Origin: Hydrogenophaga sp.
GTDB taxonomy: Bacteria; Pseudomonadota; Gammaproteobacteria; Burkholderiales; Burkholderiaceae_C
NCBI GenBank assembly: GCA_016741995.1
Contig: JACVCO010000009.1
Span: forward strand, 1-64,000
Reading direction: 5' to 3'
DNA length: 64,000 nucleotides
The notes beneath the pieces are model-generated. The model saw nothing but the letters and a program-made list of their open reading frames with translations, had not been told where the DNA came from and made no database searches. Position 1 is the stretch's first letter. Each line of letters starts with the position of its first letter. The position numbers were made by a program, and so were the translations under genes. This document shows positions 43,801 through 52,997 of the stretch, piece after piece.

Positions 43801-44990
43801 ACCTCGACCGCTGGCGCCGCCTGGCCGACGCGACCCCGGTGCCTGGCGTCGAGGCCGCGGCCTGGATGCCCGACACGCTGTCCTTGCAGGCCGATGCCGT
43901 CGTGATGGACGCACGGCGCTTTCAGCGTGTGCTGATCGGCGCGTCGCGCGAGGGCGCGTCGTGGCGCGCCAGCGTGGACGCCGACGAGCTCAACGGCTAT
44001 GTCGAATACCGCCCCGCCGGGGCCGGCAGCGCCGGCAGCGTGTACGCGCGCCTGGCCCGCCTCACCCTGCCCAAGGCCGCGCCGCGCGAGGTCGAGCGGC
44101 TGCTGGAACAACCCACCACCGTGCCGGCGCTCGACATCGCGGTGGACGAGCTGCAGTGGGATGGCCGCTCGCTCGGCCGCGTGGAGGTCGAGGCCGTGAA
44201 CCGTGGCGGGCCGGTGCGGGTGGGCGAATGGCGGCTCAATGCGCTGCGCGTCACGCTGCCCGAAGCCCGGCTCAGCGCCAGCGGCAACTGGGCGCCGCTG
44301 GCCGCCCAGGGCGATGCCGGCACCGGCGCGCAGCGCCGCACCGCGCTGCAGTTCCGCCTGGATGTGCAGGACAGCGGCGCGCTGCTCGAGCGCTTCGGGC
44401 GCGAGGGCCTGGTGCGCGGCGGCCGTGGCCGGCTGGAGGGCAACGTGGGCTGGCTGGGCACGCCCTTCGCGCCCGACTACCCCTCGCTGGCCGGCCAGCT
44501 GAAGCTCGACGTCGAACGGGGCCAGTTCCTCAAGGCCGAACCCGGCGCCGGCCGGCTGCTCGGTGTGCTCAGCCTGCAGGCGCTGCCGCGCCGCCTGACG
44601 CTCGACTTCCGCGACGTGTTCTCCGAAGGCTTCGCGTTCGATTTCGTGCGCGGCGACGCGCGCATCGAACGTGGCGTGGTGCACACCAACAACCTGCAGA
44701 TGAAGGGCGTGAACGCCGCGGTGCTGATGGAAGGCACGGCCGACCTCGCGCGCGAGACGCAGGACATCAAGGTGGTGGTGGTGCCCGAGCTCAACGCCGG
44801 CACCGCCTCGTTGATCGCCACCGCGATCAACCCCGCGGTGGGCCTGGGCACCTTCCTGGCGCAGTTCCTGTTGCGCCAACCCCTGCAGAGCGCGGCCACA
44901 CAGGAGTTCCGCGTCAGCGGCAACTGGGCCGACCCGCAGGTGGAGAAAGTGGCGCGCAGCCCGGCGCCCGCCTCGCCCACGCTGCAGTAA
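40839..44990 (+). CDS. yhdP: YhdP/AsmA-like family protein (large envelope protein)
   Basis: N-terminal TM, about 1383 aa; DVERGQFLKAEPGAGRLLGVLSLQALPRRLTLDFRDVFSEGFAFD...VVVVPELNAGTASLIATAINPAVGLGTFLAQFLLR. Confidence 0.92.
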   Translation: MDMMRSHQASTDRDDGAAPAGRVLRLWALAMRVLLWLLAGLWGIFLLTWIVLQAWIVPRIETWRPDLERWATQAVGVEVRIGSIHSLPAPAGAGWLPPLVPSFELREVQLLDAGGRRALQLPVVRGAVSVASLWRGGFEQILIERPVLDVRRLVSGRIQIAGIESSAEGGGGGGTGIDWFFDQSEFVIRGGTVRWIDERRAQPPVLLRELDFVARNGHRSHELRLDASPEPEWGDRFSLRAQLREPLLRLPGAAPRSEPWQDWTGQVYAEFARVDVARLRRHADFSEQGVEVRSGQGALRAWVRLQRGQVEGVTLDAALGGVDLQLGPELPALALEHLDGRLEASWSGAAWTLSTERLAFRTPEGLAWDGASVRVEHQPARERQGPRTAVQAQGVDLATLAGMAERLPLPADARGWLARLQPRGRLERIDLLWQARGSGPMAEHTVARAQGRVSGLALAGEPSGRLSRSGRFPLPGRPGVEGADIDFELDQDGGRAQLALRQGALDFPDVFETTRIDLDRLDARVRWRVQGERIEVDLDEGSFANAHAEGSLRVRWHTGDPATSPARARFPGVLDLTANLTRADGTAVHRYLPLSVRESARHYVREAVLAGGSRQVGFRVQGEIQDIPFDEPQHTPGTFRITAALEGVDFNHLPTFLQAPGDAPWPGVRRARAQFELDRAAMRITGIEGELEGASGVRVDRGSVIVENLVHEPVVQVRVRASGPGASMLGHVQRTPINAYTQQALARATANGPAVAEVQIDLPLQDLRATRVRGSVQLDGTDLRITPASPLLARARGKLDFTEDGFTFTGARAQVLGGELVFDGGLRADAQGQPALQFRGQGTASAAGLREGGLGPASALFAHASGSTAYAVQLGFRGGEPELRINSTLQGLALQLPAPLAKPAEATWPARFDSSVSALQADGRAARERWLLTLGPANQPVIDLHLERELGNAAAGPRGSVAIGLPAGERAPLPERGIAVQARVGELDLDRWRRLADATPVPGVEAAAWMPDTLSLQADAVVMDARRFQRVLIGASREGASWRASVDADELNGYVEYRPAGAGSAGSVYARLARLTLPKAAPREVERLLEQPTTVPALDIAVDELQWDGRSLGRVEVEAVNRGGPVRVGEWRLNALRVTLPEARLSASGNWAPLAAQGDAGTGAQRRTALQFRLDVQDSGALLERFGREGLVRGGRGRLEGNVGWLGTPFAPDYPSLAGQLKLDVERGQFLKAEPGAGRLLGVLSLQALPRRLTLDFRDVFSEGFAFDFVRGDARIERGVVHTNNLQMKGVNAAVLMEGTADLARETQDIKVVVVPELNAGTASLIATAINPAVGLGTFLAQFLLRQPLQSAATQEFRVSGNWADPQVEKVARSPAPASPTLQ

Positions 44991-45028
44991 GCTCGGCCGC
45001 TTCCCTGCACGCTGTCACAGGAAGCCGC

Positions 45029-45835
45029 ATGAAAGTCGCCGCCATCCAGATGGTCTCGGGCATCAGCCTGGACGCCAACCTCAGCGAAGCCCTGCGCCTG
45101 CTGCGCCTGGCCGCCGCCGCCGGCACCGAACTCGCGGTGCTGCCCGAGTACTTCTGCTTCATGGGTGCGCGCGACGCCGACAAGCTCGTCATCGCCGAAA
45201 CCCAGGGCCTCGGCCGGGTGCAGGATTTCCTGAGCGACGCCGCGCGCGAGCTCAAGATGACCATCGTCGGCGGCACATTGCCGATGGCCACCGACGATCC
45301 CACGCGCGCGTCGAACAGCTCGCTCGTCTTCGACGCCAAGGGCCACCGCGTCAGCCGCTACGACAAGATCCACCTGTTCCGCTACGACAACGGGCGCGAG
45401 CGCTACGACGAAGCGGCCGTGCTGCGCGCGGGCGACGCACCCACCACCTTCGAACTGCGCGACCACGCGGGCGAGGCCTGGCGCATCGGCCAGAGCGTGT
45501 GCTACGACCTGCGCTTCGCCGAGCTCTACCGCACCCTCGCGGCCGACGTGCTGCTGGTGCCCGCGGCCTTCACCCACACCACCGGCTCGGCGCACTGGGA
45601 GGTGCTGCTGCGCGCCCGCGCGATCGAGAACCAGGCCTACGTGATCGCCAGCGCCCAGGGCGGCATCCACGAGAACGGCCGCCGCACCTGGGGCCACAGC
45701 ATGGTGATCGACCCCTGGGGCCAGGTCATGGCCCTGCACGCCGAAGGCGCGGGCCTGGCGCTGGCCGACATCGACATGGCGCGCCTGCGCCAGGTGCGCG
45801 AGCAACTGCCCTCGCTGCAGCACCGCGTGCTCTGA
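45029..45835 (+). CDS. Carbon-nitrogen hydrolase (Nit1-like)
   Basis: VAAIQMVSG, LAVLPEYFCFMG, YDKIHLFRYD, SVCYDLRFAELYR. Confidence 0.94.
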   Translation: MKVAAIQMVSGISLDANLSEALRLLRLAAAAGTELAVLPEYFCFMGARDADKLVIAETQGLGRVQDFLSDAARELKMTIVGGTLPMATDDPTRASNSSLVFDAKGHRVSRYDKIHLFRYDNGRERYDEAAVLRAGDAPTTFELRDHAGEAWRIGQSVCYDLRFAELYRTLAADVLLVPAAFTHTTGSAHWEVLLRARAIENQAYVIASAQGGIHENGRRTWGHSMVIDPWGQVMALHAEGAGLALADIDMARLRQVREQLPSLQHRVL

Positions 45836-45839
45836 CGCC

Positions 45840-47879
45840 ATGGTCATGAAGCCGCCCCGCTGGCCTTTGTGGGGCGCATTGCTGCTGCTGCTGACGGCCT
45901 TGCTGGTCGTGCTGGTGTTCCTCGCGGGCGAGTACGAAGAAAGCCGCGATCAGGCCGCGCTCGATCAGGACGCGCTGGGCGTCACCGGTGACGTGCGCTC
46001 CGGCCTGTTGCGCAACGTGCAGACCCTGCAGTCGCTGCACGCCTTTTCGCCCACGCCGCAAAGCTGGGAGGCGCCCGCGGCCGATCTGCTGGTGGGCCGG
46101 CGCGAGATCGTGCGCCTGGAGTGGCGCGACGCCGCGCTGCGACCGCTCGCCGAGCGGCTCTCACCCTTCACCAGCGATGTCTTCGGCGCGTTCGGGCGCA
46201 ACCAGTCGCTGCCCGAGGTCCGCCAGGCCTGCGACGCCGCGCGCCGCCTTTCCGGGCCGGCCTATTCGCCCAGCTACTTCTGGCCCATGCGCGACGGCCG
46301 TGGCATGGAAGTGATGGAGCTGTGCCTGCCGCTGACGGAGGCCGGCGTGGTGCGTGGTTACCTGGTGGCCACCTACTCGCTGCGCGGCATCCTGGCCGAA
46401 CTCACCGAACCGGCCACGCTGCGCGGGCGCGGCCTGAGCTTCGCCGAGGTCGACGGCACGCGCCTGGCGGTGCTGCAGGCCCTGAATGCACAGCGCCGCG
46501 CCTTGCGCGCGCAGGCGCTGCTGGATCTGCCCGGCCACACCCTGCTGATGCAGCTGGAGAGCCCGCGCCGCGCACTCGGCCTGTTTCCCAACGTGCTCAC
46601 CGCGGTGGTGGGCGCGCTGTCGATCGCGTTGCTGGTGGTGCTGTACCTGCTCGCCCGCGACATGCGCCGGCGCCAGCACGCCGAGGAACGCGCGGCCGAG
46701 GCGCTGGCCTTTCGCAAGGCGATGGAAGACTCGCTCGTCACGGGCCTGCGCGCGCGCGACATGGCCGGGCGCATCACCTACGTGAACCCGGCCTTCTGCC
46801 AGATGGTGGGCCTGAGCGCCGAGCAGCTCATCGGCACCGGTCTGCCCGCGCCGTGGTGGCCCCCCGAGCTGGTGGACGAATACCAGCAACGCCAGGCCGT
46901 GCGCCTGGCCGGCAAGACGCTGCCGCGCGAAGGCTACGAATCGGTGTTCCAGCGCAGCGACGGCACGCGCTTTCCGGTGCTCATCATCGAAGCCCCGCTG
47001 ATCGACGCGCGCGGCGTGCAGACCGGCTTCATGAGCGCCATCATCGACCTCACCGAACAGCGCCAGATCGAGGACCTCAACCGCGCCTCGCAGGACCGCT
47101 TGCAGGCCACCGCGCGGCTCGCCACCGTGGGGGAGATGGCCTCGCTCATCAGCCACGAACTCAACCAGCCGCTGGCGGCCATCGCGAGCTACGCCAGCGG
47201 CACGCTCAACCTGCTGCAGCGCGACGGCAGCGTCGCCACCACCGACATCGACGGCGCAATCCGTCGCATCGCCGAGCAGGCCGACCGCGCCGGCCGCGTG
47301 ATCCGCGGCGTGGCCGATTTCGTGCGGCGGCGCGACCAGGTGCGCGAGGACGTCGCGCCGCAGCGGCTCATCGACGCCATCACCACGCTGCTGACCCTGC
47401 AGGCCAAGAAGCAGGGCATCCGCCTGGCCATCGAGATCGCGCCCGCCACGCCGGCCGTGCATTGCGACCGCACCATGGTCGAGCAGGTGCTGCTCAACCT
47501 CGCGCGCAACGGCATGCAGGCCATGCCCCTGGGTGATCCATCCACCGCCAGCGGCCTGCGGTGGTTGCGCATTGCCATCGCGCCGGCCCCGTCGGCGCCG
47601 CACGGCGGCCCCGGCTGGGTGCGCTTCGACGTCATCGACCACGGCCACGGTCTGCCGGACGAGGTGTCCCGGCGCATCTTCACGCCCTTCTTCACCACCA
47701 AGGCCGAAGGCATGGGGCTGGGCCTGAGCCTGTGCCGCACGGTGATCGAACAGCACGGTGGTGCGCTGTCGTTCGAGCCCGTGCAACCGCGCGGCACGCG
47801 CTTCTCGTTCACGCTGCCGGTGGCGCCGGCCACCGCTCCCGCGCCCGACGCCAGCAGCGCCGCGGCCTCGGTGGCCTGA
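45840..47879 (+). CDS. dctS: PAS-domain sensor histidine kinase, DctS-like
   Basis: Two TM segments with periplasmic sensor, PAS, HisKA (ATVGEMASLISHELNQPLAAI), HATPase (GMGLGLSLCRTVIEQHGG). Confidence 0.82.
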   Translation: MVMKPPRWPLWGALLLLLTALLVVLVFLAGEYEESRDQAALDQDALGVTGDVRSGLLRNVQTLQSLHAFSPTPQSWEAPAADLLVGRREIVRLEWRDAALRPLAERLSPFTSDVFGAFGRNQSLPEVRQACDAARRLSGPAYSPSYFWPMRDGRGMEVMELCLPLTEAGVVRGYLVATYSLRGILAELTEPATLRGRGLSFAEVDGTRLAVLQALNAQRRALRAQALLDLPGHTLLMQLESPRRALGLFPNVLTAVVGALSIALLVVLYLLARDMRRRQHAEERAAEALAFRKAMEDSLVTGLRARDMAGRITYVNPAFCQMVGLSAEQLIGTGLPAPWWPPELVDEYQQRQAVRLAGKTLPREGYESVFQRSDGTRFPVLIIEAPLIDARGVQTGFMSAIIDLTEQRQIEDLNRASQDRLQATARLATVGEMASLISHELNQPLAAIASYASGTLNLLQRDGSVATTDIDGAIRRIAEQADRAGRVIRGVADFVRRRDQVREDVAPQRLIDAITTLLTLQAKKQGIRLAIEIAPATPAVHCDRTMVEQVLLNLARNGMQAMPLGDPSTASGLRWLRIAIAPAPSAPHGGPGWVRFDVIDHGHGLPDEVSRRIFTPFFTTKAEGMGLGLSLCRTVIEQHGGALSFEPVQPRGTRFSFTLPVAPATAPAPDASSAAASVA

Positions 47880-47902
47880 AGGGCGGCTCCTATCATCCGC
47901 CC

Positions 47903-48532
47903 ATGACCGAGTTTCCCGACGCCAAGATCTACCTGGTCGACGACGACGCGGGCGTGCGCGAGGCGCTGGCCTGGCTGCTGCGCACGCGCCGGCTCGTGAG
48001 CGACGGTTTCGACAGCGCCGAGGCCTTCCTCGCCGGCGCCGCGGTGGCGCAGCGCGAACCGGAGGTGCCCTGCTGCGTGCTGCTGGACGTGCGCATGCCG
48101 GGCATGAGCGGGCTGGCGCTGTTCGAGCGGCTGCGTGTGCTGCCCTGGTACGCGGCCATGCCCGTCATCTTTCTCTCGGGCCACGCCGACGTGCCCACCG
48201 CGGTGGACGCCGTCAAGCGCGGCGCCTTCGATTTCTGCGAGAAGCCCTTTTCCGACAACGCCCTGGTCGACCGCGTCGAGCAGGCCTTGCGCCAGTCGGC
48301 CGGCGAGCTGGCCCAGCGCGCCGTGCAACGCGGCCTGCAGCAGCGCCTGGCCAGCCTCACCGAGCGCGAGCGCGACGTGATGAACCTTGTGGTGGCGGGC
48401 CTGCCCAACAAGCTCGTGGCCGATCAGTTGCAGATCAGCGTGCGCACGGTCGAGGTCCACCGCTCGCGCGTGTTCGACAAGATGGGCGTGAAGTCCGCCG
48501 TCGAACTGGCCAACCTGTTGCGTAGCGCATGA
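47903..48532 (+). CDS. dctR: FixJ/LuxR-type response regulator, DctR-like
   Basis: IYLVDDDAGVREALAWLL, LLDVRMPGMSGL, LTERERDVMNLVVAGLPNKLVADQLQISVRTVEVHRSRVFDKMGVKSAVEL. Confidence 0.9.
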   Translation: MTEFPDAKIYLVDDDAGVREALAWLLRTRRLVSDGFDSAEAFLAGAAVAQREPEVPCCVLLDVRMPGMSGLALFERLRVLPWYAAMPVIFLSGHADVPTAVDAVKRGAFDFCEKPFSDNALVDRVEQALRQSAGELAQRAVQRGLQQRLASLTERERDVMNLVVAGLPNKLVADQLQISVRTVEVHRSRVFDKMGVKSAVELANLLRSA

Positions 48533-48553
48533 ACGCCGCGCCGGGGGCAGGGG

Positions 48554-48715
48554 TCAGTCGGCGCGCGGCGGTGGCCGCGATTCGTGTCCGGCGCGCTTTT
48601 CGCGCTCCACGTCGTCGGGCAGCTCGCCTTTCTTGCGGCCAGAGAACATGGTCCACCACACGATGAACACCAGAAGAACCAGCGCACCAAGCGCTTCGAG
48701 CAACAGCAAAGTCAT
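48554..48715 (-). CDS. Small single-TM hypothetical protein (53 aa)
   Basis: MTLLLLEALGALVLLVFIVWWTMFSGRKKGELPDDVEREKRAGHESRPPPRAD. Confidence 0.6.
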   Translation of the reverse strand: MTLLLLEALGALVLLVFIVWWTMFSGRKKGELPDDVEREKRAGHESRPPPRAD

Positions 48716-49868
48716 GGATCGGGAAACGGTGGGCCGCGGCCTGCGGTGGCTCATGGCCGCGGGCATTGTAGGCAGCCTGCTGGCTTGCGCCGGCGCGCCG
48801 GTGGTGGTGCCCGAGCCCCGCCCCGGGGTACACGACGGCGCCCCGGCGCCCGCGGTGCAGCAACGCGCGCGCAGCCGCTGGGTGGCGGTGGACTGGCGCG
48901 AGTTGCCCGGCTGGGGCCAGGACGCCTTGCACGAGGCGTGGAACGCGCTGCTGCGCGGTTGCGAGAAACCCGCGGCCGGCTTCGAGACCGTGTGCGCCGA
49001 AGCGCGCCCGCTGTCGATCGCCGGCGCGGCCGAACAGCAGGCCTGGCTGCAGCGGCGGTTGCAGCCCTACCGCGTGAACGAGATCGACGGCCGCCCGCCG
49101 GAAGGCCTGCTCACCGGCTACTACGAACCCATCCTCGACGCGGCGCGCCAGCCCACGGCCACGCAGCGCGTGCCGCTGTACGCGGCGCCGCCCGGCCTGC
49201 CCGCCGCGTCCAGCGGCCAGCGCTGGTATTCGCGCCAGGAGATCGACACCCTGCCCGAGGCCCAGGCCGCGCTGCGCGGGCGTGCCATCGCCTGGCTGGC
49301 CGATCCGATCGATGCGCTCGTGCTGCAGATCCAGGGTTCGGGGCGCATCAACATCACCGAGCCCGATGGCCGCGTGTCCGCGGTGCGCCTGGCCTTCGCG
49401 GGCCACAACGGGCACCCGTACCAGAGCGTGGGCCGCTGGCTGCTCGACCAGGGGGCGATCCGCGAAGGCTCGTGGGACGGCATCCGCGCCTGGGTGCGGC
49501 AGAACCCGCAGCGCCTCAACGAGATGCTGTGGGCCAACCCGCGCACCGTGTTCTTCCGCGAAGAGGCGCTGAGCGATTTCGATGCGCGCTTCGGCCCGCG
49601 CGGTGCGCAGGGCGTGCCGCTCACACCGGGGCGCTCGATCGCGGTCGACCCGCTCAGCATTCCCTACGGCACACCGGTGTGGCTGGCCACGCAGGGGGCG
49701 GCGCTCAACACGCAGCGCCTGGTGCTCGCGCAGGACACGGGCGGCGCCATCGTCGGTGCCGTGCGGGCCGACCTGTTCACGGGCTGGGGCGGCTGGAACG
49801 ACGACACCTACCGCCTGGCGGCCTCGCTCAAGCAGCCGCTGCAGATGTGGGCCTTGTGGCCGAAGTGA
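48714..49868 (+). CDS. mltA: Membrane-bound lytic murein transglycosylase A
   Basis: LPGWGQDALHEAW, LLTGYYEPIL, QIQGSGRI, DTGGAIVGAVRADLFTGWG; lipobox LLAC. Confidence 0.94.
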   Translation: MDRETVGRGLRWLMAAGIVGSLLACAGAPVVVPEPRPGVHDGAPAPAVQQRARSRWVAVDWRELPGWGQDALHEAWNALLRGCEKPAAGFETVCAEARPLSIAGAAEQQAWLQRRLQPYRVNEIDGRPPEGLLTGYYEPILDAARQPTATQRVPLYAAPPGLPAASSGQRWYSRQEIDTLPEAQAALRGRAIAWLADPIDALVLQIQGSGRINITEPDGRVSAVRLAFAGHNGHPYQSVGRWLLDQGAIREGSWDGIRAWVRQNPQRLNEMLWANPRTVFFREEALSDFDARFGPRGAQGVPLTPGRSIAVDPLSIPYGTPVWLATQGAALNTQRLVLAQDTGGAIVGAVRADLFTGWGGWNDDTYRLAASLKQPLQMWALWPK

Positions 49869-49874
49869 CCTGCG

Positions 49875-50573
49875 TCAAGGCCGCGCCGCGTCGCGCAGCG
49901 GCGCCCCGGGCACGCGCGAGGTCGCTGGGGCTTCGTCGCCCGGTAGCGCACTCGCCTGCGCCGGCAACGAAGCCTCGTCGCCCCTCGGGCCGATGAGCAG
50001 GAACGCGCCCGCCACGAGCACGGCACCGGTGCCGGCCCATGCCAGCCGGCTGCGCGTGGGCCACCCGCGGGCCGGTGCCTGGCCGCGGGGCAGCGAAGGC
50101 CTGGGCAGCATCGGCCGCGGGCGCATGGGCACACGCGGCGGCGCGGCGCGGTGTGGCGGTGCCTGTGGCGACGAGAGCTGGTCCTTGGCCAGGTTGACCC
50201 GTGTGGCGGCGTCGGCCGGCCAGCGCTCGCCCTCGGCGCTGAAGTCCGGGTGCGTCAGGCGGATCATCAATCGGTAGTGCTCGCGCAGTTGCGTGGGCTC
50301 GAAGCCGGGGCTCAGGCCCAGCAGGGTGAAGGGGTCGGCCCCCGGGCGCAGCATCACCGTGCGCACGAAGTAGCGCGCGGCGCGGCGCAAGGCCTGTTCG
50401 GCCGCGGGCGTCACCTGCAGGCCGGCCACCGGGCGCGCGCTGGCCAGCAGGATCACGCTGTCGATGTGCTCGAACAGCGGGCGCGGCTCGCGCAGCGCCA
50501 CCGGGTACCGCCCGGGCGCGCGTTCGAAGTCCAGCAAGGCGGGTTGCAGGTGGCGCCACGGCGGCGGGTTCAT
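49875..50573 (-). CDS. J-domain-containing single-TM protein of EPS locus
   Basis: DPFTLLGLSPGFEPTQLREHYRLMIRLTHPDFSAEGERWPADAATRVNLAKDQL (HPD present); C-terminal TM; ATGA overlap with wzc-like gene. Confidence 0.75.
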   Translation of the reverse strand: MNPPPWRHLQPALLDFERAPGRYPVALREPRPLFEHIDSVILLASARPVAGLQVTPAAEQALRRAARYFVRTVMLRPGADPFTLLGLSPGFEPTQLREHYRLMIRLTHPDFSAEGERWPADAATRVNLAKDQLSSPQAPPHRAAPPRVPMRPRPMLPRPSLPRGQAPARGWPTRSRLAWAGTGAVLVAGAFLLIGPRGDEASLPAQASALPGDEAPATSRVPGAPLRDAARP

Positions 50574-52984
50574 GCGCTCGCTGCCGACGAGGGACCCAGT
50601 GTCGGTTCGATGCGGGTGCCCGCGGGCAGCGGAACCGGCGGGGGCGCGGGGGCGTGCCGGGCCGCGCGCGGCGGGTTCGGCCCGGCCTGCGCATAGCCGT
50701 GCCCGTAATAGACGGCATAGGCGCGGTCGCCGGTGTGCTCGTCGCGCGCGTGCGTGAGCGCCACGCCCATGGGGCTCAGGCCCGCCGAACGCAGGCGGCG
50801 CAGCGCGTCCTTGACGCTGTCGTTGCGGGTCGCCCCGGCCCTCACCGTCAGCACGATGTTCTGGACCTGGTTGCCCAGCACGATGGCGTCGGAGATGCCC
50901 AGCAGCGGCGGGCCGTCGATCACGATCTGCTGGTACCCCAGGGCCTGCGCCTGCTCCAGCAGCAAGCCCAGGCGCGGGCCCATCAGCAGCTCCACCGGGT
51001 CGGGCGGCACCGGGCCCGCGGTGATCAACGACAGGTTGGCCACCGCGGTGTCGCGGATCAGCACGTCGCAGTCGAGGTCCTCGCTCAGGAAGCTGGACAG
51101 GCCACTGTCGTTGTGCACCTTGAGCATGGTGTGCATCCAGCCCTTTCGCATGTCGGCATCGATCAGCAGGACCCGCTGGCCCATCTGCGCGAAGTTGATG
51201 GCGAGAGCCAGCGCCGTGGTGCTCTTGCCCTCGCCCTTGCCGCAACTGGTCACCATGAAGCGTTGGGGGGCGCCCTCGGCGTTGCTGAACTGCAGCGCGG
51301 TGCGCATGGAACGGTAGGACTCGGCGAAGGTGCCGCGCGGCTCGTGGTGCGCCAGCAGGGCCACCGGTTCCTTGCGGCCCCGCTCGGGCCGGGTGAAGGG
51401 GATCAGCCCCAGCAGCGGCAGGTGGTACCGGGCCTCGATGTCGTTGGCGTTCTTCACCGAGTCGTCCATCTGCTCGCGCAGCAGCGCCAGCAGCATGCCC
51501 AGGAACAGGCCCAGCATCGCACCCAGGCCCACGTTCACCTTCATGTCGGGTGCGGCGGGCAGCAGCGGCACCGAGGCCTCGTCGATCACGCTCACGTTGT
51601 TGGTGGTGATGCCGGCCGTCACGCTCACCTCCTTCAAGCGCTGCAGCAAGGTGTCGTAGACCAGCCGGTTGGAATCGAGCTCGCGGGTGAGCAGGTTCAT
51701 GTCCACGCTGCGGTCCTGCACGGTGAGCACCTCGCTGCGGCTGCTCGCCACCTTGTTGCGCAACAGGCCTTCGGCCCGTTGGGCGGCGATGTACTGGCCC
51801 TGGATGCTCGCGAGGATGTTGTTCACCTCGGTCTTGATGCGCCCATCGAGCTCGGCGATCTGGGCCCGCGCCTGCACCATGGCCGGGTAGTCCGGCTTGA
51901 ACACCGAGCGGTTCTTGGCGTAGTCGGCCTCGAGCCTGGCGCGCTGTTCCTTGTAGGCGCGGATGGCCTCGTTGGTCACCGCCTGCGGGGCGCTCTCCGG
52001 GTTCAGCCGCACCTGGTTGTAGAGCGTCTCGGCGCGGATGCGGTCCTGCTCGGCCTTGGCGAGCGCCGCGGAAAAATCCACGAAGGTCTGGGTGGCTGCG
52101 CTGCCCTTGTCGCCGAGGTTCAGGATCTCGTTCTGCTTGGCGTAGGTGTTGATGACCCGCTCGCTCTCTTCCAGCTTCGCCTTGGTCTGGCGGATCTGCT
52201 CCTCCAGGTACTCGCGCGCGTAGACCGACGAATGCATCTTGCGTTCGATGTGGGTGGCGATGAAGGACCTGGCCAGCGTGTTGGCGATGGCCGCGGCCCG
52301 TTCGGGGTCGGGGTTGCTCACGCGGACCTGGACCAGGCGCGAATTGCGGATGGGCTCCACGCTCACCGACTGCTGGAACTGCGCCACCGCGGCGGCCCGG
52401 CTGGGCGGGCCGGTGTTGTCGGGCGCGGGGGCGATCAGCGCGTGCAGCCTCGCCCACCAGGTGCTGGCCCAGGCCGCGGCCTGCTCCAGTGGATCGCCGC
52501 TGCTGGCCTGCGCGGCGCGCGCCTGCACGGCGTCGAGGGGCGCGGGGGCGGCCGCCCGGGGTTGGTACAGGCCCATGTCGTCGATGACGCGCTCGGCCAG
52601 GCTGCGGCTCTTGAGCAGCTCGACCTGCGTACGCAACTGCAACTGCTCGGACAGCGGGCCTTCGTCCACCTCGACCTCGGTGTTGAAGCCCACCACCTTC
52701 TGCGCCACGCGGTCGATCTGCAGCAGCGTCGTGCTCTCGTACCGCGGCGTGAGGGTCAGCGTGTAGGCGAGCGCCACCAGCGCGCACATGGTTGCGACGC
52801 CAACGATGGTTCGCTTGTGCCGCGCCAGCGCGCGCCAGATGGTCTTGAGGTCGAGGCGGTCCGGTGCCTCGCTGCCGGGGTCGACCCGGGTGTACACGCG
52901 CTCGGACAGGGCGGCCTCGCGGCGCCAGTCCGGCGGGCCTGCGGCGCCGGGCACCGCGGGGAGCGGGTGGTGTTCGATGGCCAT
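50570..52984 (-). CDS. Polysaccharide co-polymerase/tyrosine autokinase (Wzc/EpsB-like)
   Basis: Wzz domain, Walker A SCGKGEGKSTTALALA, LLIDADMRKG, C-terminal Tyr cluster YAVYYGHGY. Confidence 0.93.
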   Translation of the reverse strand: MAIEHHPLPAVPGAAGPPDWRREAALSERVYTRVDPGSEAPDRLDLKTIWRALARHKRTIVGVATMCALVALAYTLTLTPRYESTTLLQIDRVAQKVVGFNTEVEVDEGPLSEQLQLRTQVELLKSRSLAERVIDDMGLYQPRAAAPAPLDAVQARAAQASSGDPLEQAAAWASTWWARLHALIAPAPDNTGPPSRAAAVAQFQQSVSVEPIRNSRLVQVRVSNPDPERAAAIANTLARSFIATHIERKMHSSVYAREYLEEQIRQTKAKLEESERVINTYAKQNEILNLGDKGSAATQTFVDFSAALAKAEQDRIRAETLYNQVRLNPESAPQAVTNEAIRAYKEQRARLEADYAKNRSVFKPDYPAMVQARAQIAELDGRIKTEVNNILASIQGQYIAAQRAEGLLRNKVASSRSEVLTVQDRSVDMNLLTRELDSNRLVYDTLLQRLKEVSVTAGITTNNVSVIDEASVPLLPAAPDMKVNVGLGAMLGLFLGMLLALLREQMDDSVKNANDIEARYHLPLLGLIPFTRPERGRKEPVALLAHHEPRGTFAESYRSMRTALQFSNAEGAPQRFMVTSCGKGEGKSTTALALAINFAQMGQRVLLIDADMRKGWMHTMLKVHNDSGLSSFLSEDLDCDVLIRDTAVANLSLITAGPVPPDPVELLMGPRLGLLLEQAQALGYQQIVIDGPPLLGISDAIVLGNQVQNIVLTVRAGATRNDSVKDALRRLRSAGLSPMGVALTHARDEHTGDRAYAVYYGHGYAQAGPNPPRAARHAPAPPPVPLPAGTRIEPTLGPSSAASA

Positions 52985-52997
52985 GGAGGGTCCCCTG

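Noticed and set aside
40827-44879. 1350-aa antisense ORF opposite yhdP
   Set aside because: Low-complexity His/Arg/Gln/Ala-rich translation typical of antisense frames in high-GC codon-biased genes; the sense strand encodes a recognisable YhdP protein
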